Assembly: GCF_036499745.1 (NCBI RefSeq)
Contig: NZ_DASYDG010000041.1
Location: forward strand, 27,440 to 91,439
Length of the DNA stretch: 64,000 bases
Reading direction: 5' to 3'
From: Pinirhizobacter sp036499745
GTDB taxonomy: Bacteria; Pseudomonadota; Gammaproteobacteria; Xanthomonadales; Rhodanobacteraceae
Shown in pieces: positions 57,032 through 64,000 of this stretch (position 1 is the stretch's first letter; every line of letters begins with the position of its first letter). Below the pieces are notes generated by a model that ran no database searches, was not told the DNA's origin, and worked only from the letters and a program-made list of their open reading frames with translations. The position numbers and the translations under genes were made by a program.

Positions 57032-57583
57032 ATGGCATCGCCCCTATACGACATCGCCGTCGACGACATCGATGGCAAGCAGACCACCCTCAAGCCCCTG
57101 GAGGGCAAAGTGCTGCTGATCGTCAACGTCGCCTCCAAGTGCGGCCTGACCCCGCAGTACGAAGGGCTCGAATCGGTGTACGAGAAGTACCGCGACCAGG
57201 GCCTGGTGGTGCTGGGCTTCCCCAGCAACGATTTCCTGGGCCAGGAGCCGGGCACGGAAGCTGAGATCAAGGCCTTCTGCGAAACCAACTTCAACGTGCA
57301 ATTCCCGATGTTCGGAAAAGTGCACGCCAACGGGCCCGAGCGCCACCCGCTGTATGCCTCGCTGATCAAGGCAGGCCCCGAAGCCACGCCCAAGGATGGC
57401 GGCCAGTTGAGGGAAAAGCTGGGTGAGAAGAACCTGCTGCCGCCCGGCAAGACGGACATCACCTGGAACTTCGAAAAATTCCTGGTCGACCGCAAGGGCA
57501 ACGTGGTGGGCCGCTTCGATCCGGATGTCACCCCGGATGATCCGAAGCTGACCAAGGCCATCGAGACCGCGCTGGCGGCGTAA
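57032..57583 (+). CDS. gpx: Glutathione peroxidase-family thiol peroxidase
   Basis: 183 residues. Peroxidatic Cys in NVASKCGLTPQY (about residue 37), Gln in FLGQEPG and the ITWNFEKFLV Trp/Asn complete the catalytic tetrad. The usual FPCNQF reads FPSNDF, so the second-loop Cys often used as resolving thiol in this family is Ser here. Resolution must come from glutathione or another Cys such as that in KAFCETNF. No signal peptide, so cytoplasmic despite following tamB. Co-transcription with tamAB is likely from the two-base gap. Confidence 0.94.
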   Translation: MASPLYDIAVDDIDGKQTTLKPLEGKVLLIVNVASKCGLTPQYEGLESVYEKYRDQGLVVLGFPSNDFLGQEPGTEAEIKAFCETNFNVQFPMFGKVHANGPERHPLYASLIKAGPEATPKDGGQLREKLGEKNLLPPGKTDITWNFEKFLVDRKGNVVGRFDPDVTPDDPKLTKAIETALAA

Positions 57584-57587
57584 CTGT

Positions 57588-58205
57588 CTAGAGCTTGGGT
57601 ATCCGGATTCTTGAGATCATGAAGGATCCGGATACCGCGAACATCAGCACCAGCGGGTGCAGTTCGAAAGGCCCGAAGGCCACCGCGCCGAACCACAGGG
57701 CATCGCCCAGGGCGCCGGCCCACGCCGCCCACGCAAGCACGGCCACCAGCACCAGTGATGTCGGGATCGGCGTGCCCTCGAAGAACTTCACCTTGCCGTC
57801 CTGCGAATTCGCTTCCGCGGTAACGTTATAGCGCGCCAGGCGCGACACGCCGCAGGCGACGAAGAACGCCAGCACCACGCGGTCGAGCGAGCCCTGCATG
57901 CCGCAGCCGTAGCCGATCACCGCCGGCACCACGCCGAAGGAGATCACGTCGGCGAGCGAATCAAGCTCACGGCCCATGGCCGAGCTCTTCTGGCGCCACC
58001 GCGCCACCCGGCCATCGAGCACGTCGAAGATGAGCGCCAGCGCCACCAGGCCGCAGGCCAGGTACAGGTGCCAGCGCTCGCCGTATTGCAGGTAGCTCAT
58101 CACCGAAAACAGCGCACTCACCCCGCTTACGGCATTGCCCAGCGTGAACCAGTCGGCCAGGTGGAATTCCCGGATCATGGAAAACACGCGGCGCGGCTGC
58201 TGCAT
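57588..58205 (-). CDS. pssA: CDP-diacylglycerol-serine O-phosphatidyltransferase
   Basis: 205 residues from ATG 58205; a TATTAT -10-like box at 58239-58244 would start transcription about 27 bases before this ATG, which argues against the longer GTG frame from 58277. Contains the CDP-alcohol phosphotransferase motif DGRVAR-x8-GRELDSLAD (about residues 63-84) and several TM helices. Makes phosphatidylserine, precursor of phosphatidylethanolamine, in the inner membrane. Convergent with gpx, four bases apart. Confidence 0.92.
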   Translation of the reverse strand: MQQPRRVFSMIREFHLADWFTLGNAVSGVSALFSVMSYLQYGERWHLYLACGLVALALIFDVLDGRVARWRQKSSAMGRELDSLADVISFGVVPAVIGYGCGMQGSLDRVVLAFFVACGVSRLARYNVTAEANSQDGKVKFFEGTPIPTSLVLVAVLAWAAWAGALGDALWFGAVAFGPFELHPLVLMFAVSGSFMISRIRIPKL

Positions 58206-58325
58206 GGGCGGAGGGTCCGGTCGAGGGAGGTTCCGCGCATAATAGGGTGCGGGGGCGTGAAGAGGGAATCCATTCACTCCGCCAGGCGTAGCCCATGCCC
58301 CCTGCCCTCGTAACGTCAGTCGGGT

Positions 58326-58613
58326 CTAGATGAACTGAACCCGGAGTGTCTTACCGAGAGCAGCTGCAGCCTTGGCAAGCGTTGTTAGCGTCATGTCGCT
58401 ATCCCGGGCGTCGAGCAAGTCGTTCAACGTCGCCTCGCTGGTTCCCATCTTCGCCGCGAGCGCGGTTCTGGTCAGATCCTGAGCCTTCATGGCCTCTTCG
58501 ATTTGCCAGACCATGACGCGTTTCGTTGCGGTGGCAGTGACTTCCGCGAGGATTCCGCACTCGGCGAGGAAATCGTCGAAGCTGCTTCCGATGTACTTGT
58601 TCTCGAATGGCAT
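58326..58613 (-). CDS. XRE-type HTH antitoxin-like regulator, no toxin beside it
   Basis: 95 residues. The second half is a helix-turn-helix: LTRTALAAKMGTSEATLNDLL, then DMTLTTLAKAAAALGKTLRV. This is the HigA-like/orphan antitoxin arrangement. The frame before it, where a HigB/RelE toxin would be expected, contains no recognisable toxin, nor does the 120-base stretch before pssA. It may be a solitary regulator or the remnant of a lost module. Codon use is less GC-biased than neighbours. Confidence 0.75.
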   Translation of the reverse strand: MPFENKYIGSSFDDFLAECGILAEVTATATKRVMVWQIEEAMKAQDLTRTALAAKMGTSEATLNDLLDARDSDMTLTTLAKAAAALGKTLRVQFI

Positions 58614-58722
58614 GGTCGCTTCCGATTTGCGCCAAGCCGATTATCCATGCCAGGGGCGACGAAAACTTGCGAAGAAGCACCATGTATCAGGCAGCAGGTT
58701 TACTCCCTGGCCTGGCGTGCAT

Positions 58723-60084
58723 CTATAGGATGCCCAGTCCCATGATGCCGCCTGCCTCCAGTTCCAGTCCGGCCATGGAGGCAAATGCTCGCCCGCGGTC
58801 CGCGTAGTCCTTGAACTGGTCAAAACTTGGCGCGCCCGGCGACAGAAGGACCGTCCCGCTCTTCCCGATCACCAGTCGCGCGTACTCGAACGCCGATGCC
58901 AGGTCTGGATGTAGTGTGACGTTGGAGATGCGTGCCTCTTCCAGCAACTGGTGGATACGCGGCCCGTTCTTGCCCTGGCAGACAATCGCCGCAGGCGGGC
59001 TGTCCTTCACGGCATCAACAAAACCATGCCAGTCCAGTCCACGATCATGGCCGCCAACGATCACCGCAACCGGCTTGCCCTGAAGGGTTTCAAGGGCCGC
59101 CAGCGTCGCCATCGGCGTGGTGCTGATGGAGTCGTTGATGTAAGTGATGCCATCGCGTTCGCCCAGGGGCTGCAGCCGGTGGGGAAGTGCATGGAACGAA
59201 GCCAGTGCTGGTGCGGCGCCCACGGCGTCCAGGCCCATGTGTTCGATCGCGGCGAGGGCGGCGCAGGCGTTCAGCGCGTTGTGCGCGCCCGGCGCCGGGA
59301 TGATCGATGCCTGCACCACGCGGTCACTGCCGCGGTGGATCCAGCCGTCTTCCACATGCCAGCCATCAGGACGACCGAAGAAGAAGCGGCCGGGATGGCC
59401 ATGAGTTCGCTCGATCAACGTGCCTTGCTGGCCATTGATGAGCAGCGCTTTCGAGGCATCGGCAAGGCGCAGTTTGTCCTGCACGTATTGCTCGACGCTG
59501 CCGTGCCAGTCCAGGTGTTCCTCGTACAGGCTGGTGACCACGCCCAGGTCCACGTTCGCCGCTTCAGCGGTCTGGAAGCTCGAAAGTTCGATCGCCCACA
59601 CATCCGCTTCCTGGCCATCGAGCTCCAGCAGCGGCAGGCCGATATTCCCTGCAAGCGCAGTGCGCACGCCCAGCGAGCGCGACAGGTGCGCGATCATCGC
59701 GGTGGTGGTGCTCTTGCCCTTGGTGCCCGTCACGGCGATAGTCCGTGCCCGCGGGTGCGCGGCAAACCACAAGGCAGTGCCCGAGGTAAAGGCTGTACCC
59801 CTTTTCCTGGCGGCGAGGATTTCACTGCGGTAGGCGGAAATCCCGGGCGACTTCACCACGATGTCGAAGGCGGCCAGCAGGCCGTCATCGGGCACGGCCG
59901 TGCGGACGTCGAGCGATCGAAGTGTTTGCCCGAAAGCGCGCGCTTCATCTTCTTCCGATGGCAGGCAGAACAGCGCCAGCGGCGCATCGGGCAGGCGCTT
60001 GCGCAACCACGCAAGCGTGGCGCGGCCCTCGCGGCCGAAGCCCCAGGCCGCGATGCGCCGTCCTTCTAGCTTAGTCCAGTGCAT
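58723..60084 (-). CDS. murD2: UDP-MurNAc-L-Ala:L-Glu ligase MurD2
   Basis: 453 residues from ATG 60084, chosen because MHWTKLEGRRIAAWGFGREG aligns with MurD-type N-termini; ATG 60096 is possible and overlaps murL by 26 bases. Mur-ligase features: AVTGTKGKSTTTAMIAH ATP loop (about 110-126), later SSFQTAEA and HNALNACAALA blocks. In Xanthomonas MurD2 adds L-Glu (not D-Glu) to UDP-MurNAc-L-Ala, and MurL then epimerises it. The direct murL link here supports MurD2 over ordinary MurD. Cytoplasmic. Confidence 0.9.
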   Translation of the reverse strand: MHWTKLEGRRIAAWGFGREGRATLAWLRKRLPDAPLALFCLPSEEDEARAFGQTLRSLDVRTAVPDDGLLAAFDIVVKSPGISAYRSEILAARKRGTAFTSGTALWFAAHPRARTIAVTGTKGKSTTTAMIAHLSRSLGVRTALAGNIGLPLLELDGQEADVWAIELSSFQTAEAANVDLGVVTSLYEEHLDWHGSVEQYVQDKLRLADASKALLINGQQGTLIERTHGHPGRFFFGRPDGWHVEDGWIHRGSDRVVQASIIPAPGAHNALNACAALAAIEHMGLDAVGAAPALASFHALPHRLQPLGERDGITYINDSISTTPMATLAALETLQGKPVAVIVGGHDRGLDWHGFVDAVKDSPPAAIVCQGKNGPRIHQLLEEARISNVTLHPDLASAFEYARLVIGKSGTVLLSPGAPSFDQFKDYADRGRAFASMAGLELEAGGIMGLGIL

Positions 60085-61408
60085 CCAATGCCCCATGCAG
60101 CCAAGCCGGCACCAGGTGCGCGGAGGCTGGCTGCAGCCATGGCTCCAGGGCCAGCTCCGAGACGTTCAGCTGCGGCAGGATCTCGCGGCGGAAACGCGCC
60201 ACCAGCGCGTCCTCCTTCCATTCGGCGCGTTGCGACAGGGCATACATCGCCGCGCGTGCCTCGGCACCCTCACCCACGCACTCGAACGGTTTGTGGTCGT
60301 GGAATTCCAGCAACGCATCGAACCCTGCCGCTTGGGATTCGTCATCGAGCAGGTTGCGGCCGAAGATGGTGAGCAGCCGCGGCTTGGGCATGAAGGGCGC
60401 CAGTGCCAGGAACACGAAATGGCACTTCGGGCACTGGCCGCACCAACGATCCGCAGGCTTGGGGCCCAGGATGCGGAAGTTGCGGTTGCAGCTGGAGAAC
60501 ACGTCGAAATACGGCGCGCCCAACCTTGCAAAGGCACGGGTGACGGCCAGTTCCGAATGCGGGCGGAGCAGCGAGCAATAGTCCAGGTCCTGGGCCACGT
60601 GGCTGTGCAGGTAACCCTGCAATGCCTGCTCGAACATGAAGCCCTTGCTCCACTGGTGGTTCACTTCCTGGCCTTCGTATTCGAGCGTGGCGACCGAGGC
60701 GGAACGCTCATTGGCGAATACCACGGCGCTATAGCCGTAGATCACCGCCGCCATGGCGAGGATGGCCGAATTCACAGCCGTTACCGGGATGTGCCCGTTC
60801 CAGGCGCCAAGGCGATTGAGCTCGAACAGGCCGGGGCTCAATTCCCTGCCGATGTTCAACGTCGGCAGGCCGGTGCGCGCGGCACAGGCGGCGATCAATG
60901 GCGAATTACCTACCCAGGTGGCGGTAGCCTCGGCGCCGATGGATTTCACCGCCTCGACCACCACTACCGAATCCTTGCCACCACCGATGGGAAGCAGCGC
61001 GCGGCGGGGGAGGTCCAGCACACCCGCCGGCGGCGGATTCCCACCACGGGGAAAACGCACGCGACCACGCAGGTCCAGCCCGTTGCGATAGGCAAACTCC
61101 GCCAGGCCGTGCAGGTATAACGCATCGAGAAGATCCGCTGTGGCGTCGTCGGGCTGCTCACCGTGCACGACGATCGTCTCGGGTACCGCAGCCTTGTAGT
61201 AGCTGACGCCAGCCATCAGGTGCAGCAGGCGCAGTACCGCTGCCAGTGCGCCTGCGCATTCGGCCGGCACCGCGGGCGCATCGGGAAAACGCACGCGCTC
61301 GATCAGTTCCTCGCCGTCATCGAAGCGGTAGACGAGTTCGGCAACGCCATCGACGTAGTCATGGCGGACAAAATGAAAGCTCTGCGCCGCGCGCGGGTCC
61401 AGGCTCAT
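60071..61408 (-). CDS. murL: UDP-MurNAc-L-Ala-L-Glu epimerase MurL
   Basis: 445 residues. An ATP-binding PP-loop-like ALLPIGGGKDSVV (about 138-149), a Cys cluster DRWCGQCPKCHF (about 346-357) and the overall pattern of the Xanthomonas MurL family. It converts the terminal L-Glu of UDP-MurNAc-L-Ala-L-Glu to D-Glu in an ATP-dependent reaction, replacing glutamate racemase plus MurD. Its ATG overlaps the aspartokinase/DapDC stop by four bases and its end overlaps murD2, so the three are one operon. Confidence 0.92.
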   Translation of the reverse strand: MSLDPRAAQSFHFVRHDYVDGVAELVYRFDDGEELIERVRFPDAPAVPAECAGALAAVLRLLHLMAGVSYYKAAVPETIVVHGEQPDDATADLLDALYLHGLAEFAYRNGLDLRGRVRFPRGGNPPPAGVLDLPRRALLPIGGGKDSVVVVEAVKSIGAEATATWVGNSPLIAACAARTGLPTLNIGRELSPGLFELNRLGAWNGHIPVTAVNSAILAMAAVIYGYSAVVFANERSASVATLEYEGQEVNHQWSKGFMFEQALQGYLHSHVAQDLDYCSLLRPHSELAVTRAFARLGAPYFDVFSSCNRNFRILGPKPADRWCGQCPKCHFVFLALAPFMPKPRLLTIFGRNLLDDESQAAGFDALLEFHDHKPFECVGEGAEARAAMYALSQRAEWKEDALVARFRREILPQLNVSELALEPWLQPASAHLVPAWLHGALDALD

Positions 61409-64000
61409 GGCAGCACCACTTCGTCGGCGTCGTCGCGCAGGTTGTAACGGGAGCTCATTACCGCACCATAGGCGCCGGTCTGGGCGACCAGGATCACATC
61501 GCCCTCGATCGATTCGGGCAGGCGGCGGTCTTCGCCAAGGATGTCACCTGATTCGCAGATCGGGCCGACGATCTGGTACATCGCCGTGGCCGGTTCCTCC
61601 AGGCGCGTGAGGTTGACGATGTCATGCCAGGCATCGTACAGCGCCGGACGGATCAAACTGTTCATGCCGGTGTCCACGCCAAGGTAGCGCACCGTGCCCT
61701 TGCCCTTGTCCTGGTTCACCCGGGCCAGCAACACGCCAGCGTCGGCCACCAGATAGCGGCCAGGCTCCATCCACAGCGAGAACTGCGGATAGGAAGTGCG
61801 TACCTGCGCCAGCACCTGCGCCAGCGCGTCGATGTCCAGCGACGGCTCACCCGGATGGGAGGGCACGCCCAGGCCGCCGCCGATGTTGAGCACGGTGATG
61901 CTGCCTATGCGCTCGGCCAGTGCTGCCAGCTGCGCGTACACCTCGCCCCAGTGCGCGGCATCCAGGATGCCCGAGCCCAGGTGCGCGTGCAGGCCGATCA
62001 CCCGCGCGCCGGCCTCGCTGGCCATGCGCAGCGCGCCATCGAGCTGCTCGATGGGAATGCCGAACTTGCTGCCGATACCGCCAGTCTTGACCTTCTCGTG
62101 ATGGCCCAGGCCGCGCCCAAGGTCGATGCGCAGCATCAATTCGCGGCCAGTGAACATGTCCGCGTAGTGCTCAAGCGGAAACACCGCGTCGATGGTGATC
62201 GTGGCCCGCGTTGCCAGCCCTGCCGCGAAGTCCGCCCGCGAGGCGAAATTCGGCGTATAGAGAACGGGCGTGGATTCGGGCACCGAGGCCATCACCACCG
62301 CAAGCTCGCCGGGCGACACGCATTCAAGGGCGAAGCCTTCCTCGGCCAAAGCCTTGAGGATGGAAGGATGCGTGTTGGCCTTTACCGCATAGTGCAGGCG
62401 GTCAACGCTTGCCAGCGCATGCAGCTTGCGCGCCTGCCCGCGCACGGTGGGCAGGTGGTACACGTAGCGCGGCGAGCGCTCGGCGGCGAGCTTGAGCAGG
62501 GTGTCGCGCTCGTCGCGCCACCAGGGGCGCGTTGGCTTTACTTCGGCCACCGACCCGTACAGCGTTTGCCAGGCCGGGCCGAACAGCAGGCTGTCATCGG
62601 TGCGCAGCGCACCGGCGCCGATCAGCATGTCGTGCAGGCGCGGCAGGATGTCGTCGACGACGTCTTCATCGACCACGAAGGTGATGTTGAGGTTGTTCGA
62701 CGACTGCGAAATCAAATGCACGCGCAGCTGCCCGAACTCGGCAAGCACCGCTGAGAGCTTATGCAGCATCGAACGCATGCCGCGGCCCACCAGCGTGATG
62801 GCGGCGCACGGCGCGATCACCTTCACGCGGCAGACCTTGGCAAGGTCGGCCGCAAGCGCGGCCACGGCGTCGGAATCGAGCAGGTTTTCGGTGGGGTCCA
62901 GCGATACCGTGACGTTGGTCTCGGCCGAACTGATCAGATCCACCGACAGCCCGTGCTTCTTGAAATTGGCAAATACATCGGCAAGGAAGCCTACCTGCTG
63001 CCACATGCCCACCGATTCCATCGCCACCAGGGTGATGTTCTTGCGCGCACTGATCGCCTTGATGCTGGGCGCCTGTTCGCGCACTTCCGGACCGATCACG
63101 GTGCCTTCGAGTTCAGGGCGGTTGGTGTCCTTGATCAGCAACGGCACGCGCGGCTCGCGCAATGGCGACAGGCAGCGCGGGTGCAACACCTTGGCGCCGG
63201 TGGAGGCGATTTCCTGGGCTTCCTCGTAATCGAGCTTCTGCAACAGGCGCGCACCGGCCACCTGGCGCGGGTTGGCGCTGAACATGCCGGCGACGTCGGT
63301 CCAGATCTCCACCCGTGCGGCATGCAGCAGCGCACCGAAATAGGCAGCGGAGGTATCGGACCCTCCCCGGCCAAGGAGTACCGTGCGGCCTTCCTCGTCG
63401 CGGGCAATGAAGCCCTGGGTGATGAACACCTCGCCAAGCTCCGCCAGGCGCGCGCACAGGGTGCGGTCGTGGCGGGCTTCCACCATCGCCGAAAGCACGC
63501 GCGTGCGCTCGTTCTGGTTGGGCAGCGCCACCGCATGCAGGCACTCGCGCGCATCGAGCCACGTGGTGGGCAGGCCCTGCGCGGTAAGGAAGGCCGAGCC
63601 CAGGGTGCTGGACAACAGCTCGCCGTGCGCCTGCACCTGGGCAGACCATGGCAACTCGCCGAGCTCGGCGTAGCCCTCGGCCGCCAGCGTCGCCAGGTCG
63701 TCCAGCCGTGCGTGCAGGTTCGCCGGCACATCCAGCCGCATGTCCTCGCACAACGCGTGGTGGCGTTCGCGCATGGTCCTGGCCTGCGCCGAGCGATCGA
63801 TGGCATCACTTTGCGAGGCGATATGTTTGAGCGTATCGGTCACCCCCGACAGCGCCGAAACCACGATCAGCACGCGGGCGCCTTCGGCGCGGCGGCTGGC
63901 GGCCAGTTCCAGGATATTCCGCCAGCGGGGGGCGGTAGCGACACTGGTGCCGCCGAACTTCATCACAATCCAGGGGGCGTCCGCGGGCAGCGGGGCCGGA
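61405..64000 (-). CDS. Bifunctional aspartate kinase / diaminopimelate decarboxylase, 5' end beyond window
   Basis: At least 853 residues. The N-terminal aspartokinase has MKFGGTSVATAPRW, two ACT domains (about 310-460) for lysine feedback, then a PLP decarboxylase with HYAVKANTHPS (Schiff-base Lys), GGGLGVP and CESGDILGEDR. The frame stays open to the right edge (coding ...APWIV before MKFGG), as in Xanthomonas relatives that have a short leader. The true start is therefore probably outside; ATG 63963 or GTG 63966 are the fallback. The fusion joins the first and last steps of lysine synthesis. DAP, the substrate of the second half, is also the crosslinking residue of peptidoglycan. Confidence 0.95.
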   Translation of the reverse strand, partial: PAPLPADAPWIVMKFGGTSVATAPRWRNILELAASRRAEGARVLIVVSALSGVTDTLKHIASQSDAIDRSAQARTMRERHHALCEDMRLDVPANLHARLDDLATLAAEGYAELGELPWSAQVQAHGELLSSTLGSAFLTAQGLPTTWLDARECLHAVALPNQNERTRVLSAMVEARHDRTLCARLAELGEVFITQGFIARDEEGRTVLLGRGGSDTSAAYFGALLHAARVEIWTDVAGMFSANPRQVAGARLLQKLDYEEAQEIASTGAKVLHPRCLSPLREPRVPLLIKDTNRPELEGTVIGPEVREQAPSIKAISARKNITLVAMESVGMWQQVGFLADVFANFKKHGLSVDLISSAETNVTVSLDPTENLLDSDAVAALAADLAKVCRVKVIAPCAAITLVGRGMRSMLHKLSAVLAEFGQLRVHLISQSSNNLNITFVVDEDVVDDILPRLHDMLIGAGALRTDDSLLFGPAWQTLYGSVAEVKPTRPWWRDERDTLLKLAAERSPRYVYHLPTVRGQARKLHALASVDRLHYAVKANTHPSILKALAEEGFALECVSPGELAVVMASVPESTPVLYTPNFASRADFAAGLATRATITIDAVFPLEHYADMFTGRELMLRIDLGRGLGHHEKVKTGGIGSKFGIPIEQLDGALRMASEAGARVIGLHAHLGSGILDAAHWGEVYAQLAALAERIGSITVLNIGGGLGVPSHPGEPSLDIDALAQVLAQVRTSYPQFSLWMEPGRYLVADAGVLLARVNQDKGKGTVRYLGVDTGMNSLIRPALYDAWHDIVNLTRLEEPATAMYQIVGPICESGDILGEDRRLPESIEGDVILVAQTGAYGAVMSSRYNLRDDADEVVLP

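Overview
The window is GC-rich Gammaproteobacterial chromosome, most likely from the Xanthomonadales (Lysobacterales) and plausibly Rhodanobacteraceae (Luteibacter/Dyella-like). The best lineage markers are at the right end: a fused aspartokinase/diaminopimelate decarboxylase followed by MurL and MurD2, the L-Glu ligase plus epimerase route to peptidoglycan D-Glu described from Xanthomonas. The genus is inference; no rRNA gene or tRNA gene was recognised.

Layout: 1-8156 (minus) is a two-partner secretion locus, with a TpsB transporter followed by a giant CdiA/FhaB-type exoprotein that runs off the left edge, so its C-terminus (toxin or not) is unseen. 8157-9535 is an accessory patch holding a hairpin-rich noncoding block, an IS3-family transposase tail and an AT-rich lipoprotein gene. 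9603-14754 holds an orphan DegT aminotransferase and a divergent S9 peptidase/POT peptide transporter pair.

14874-32333 is a type IVa pilus region: two tandem pilins, each behind a sigma-54-like -24/-12 element, then 11 kb of lower-GC glycan genes (two GT-C-like membrane proteins with TPR-like tails, four glycosyltransferases, two methyltransferases and a flippase), then pilB-pilC-pilD-coaE. The glycan block lies exactly between the major pilin gene and pilB. It looks like a candidate pilin-glycosylation island and is the most interesting part of the window.

32441-46119 is mostly housekeeping: small secreted and membrane proteins, a TPR-like lipoprotein, PBP1b, a second small glycosyltransferase/epimerase/TPR operon, relA and hrpA. 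46133-57583 holds dps with an OxyR-like site, an LTA-synthase-family phosphoglycerol transferase divergent from a GH17-GT2 beta-glucan synthase, tamA-tamB and a glutathione peroxidase. 57588-64000 holds pssA, an orphan antitoxin-like HTH gene, and the aspartokinase/DapDC-murL-murD2 operon whose genes overlap, tying DAP supply to UDP-muramyl-dipeptide synthesis.

All calls come from reading translations and motifs; no database search was run. Start codons were often moved from the longest ORF to a start supported by a ribosome binding site, an ATGA/GTGA overlap or family alignment, as stated in each entry.
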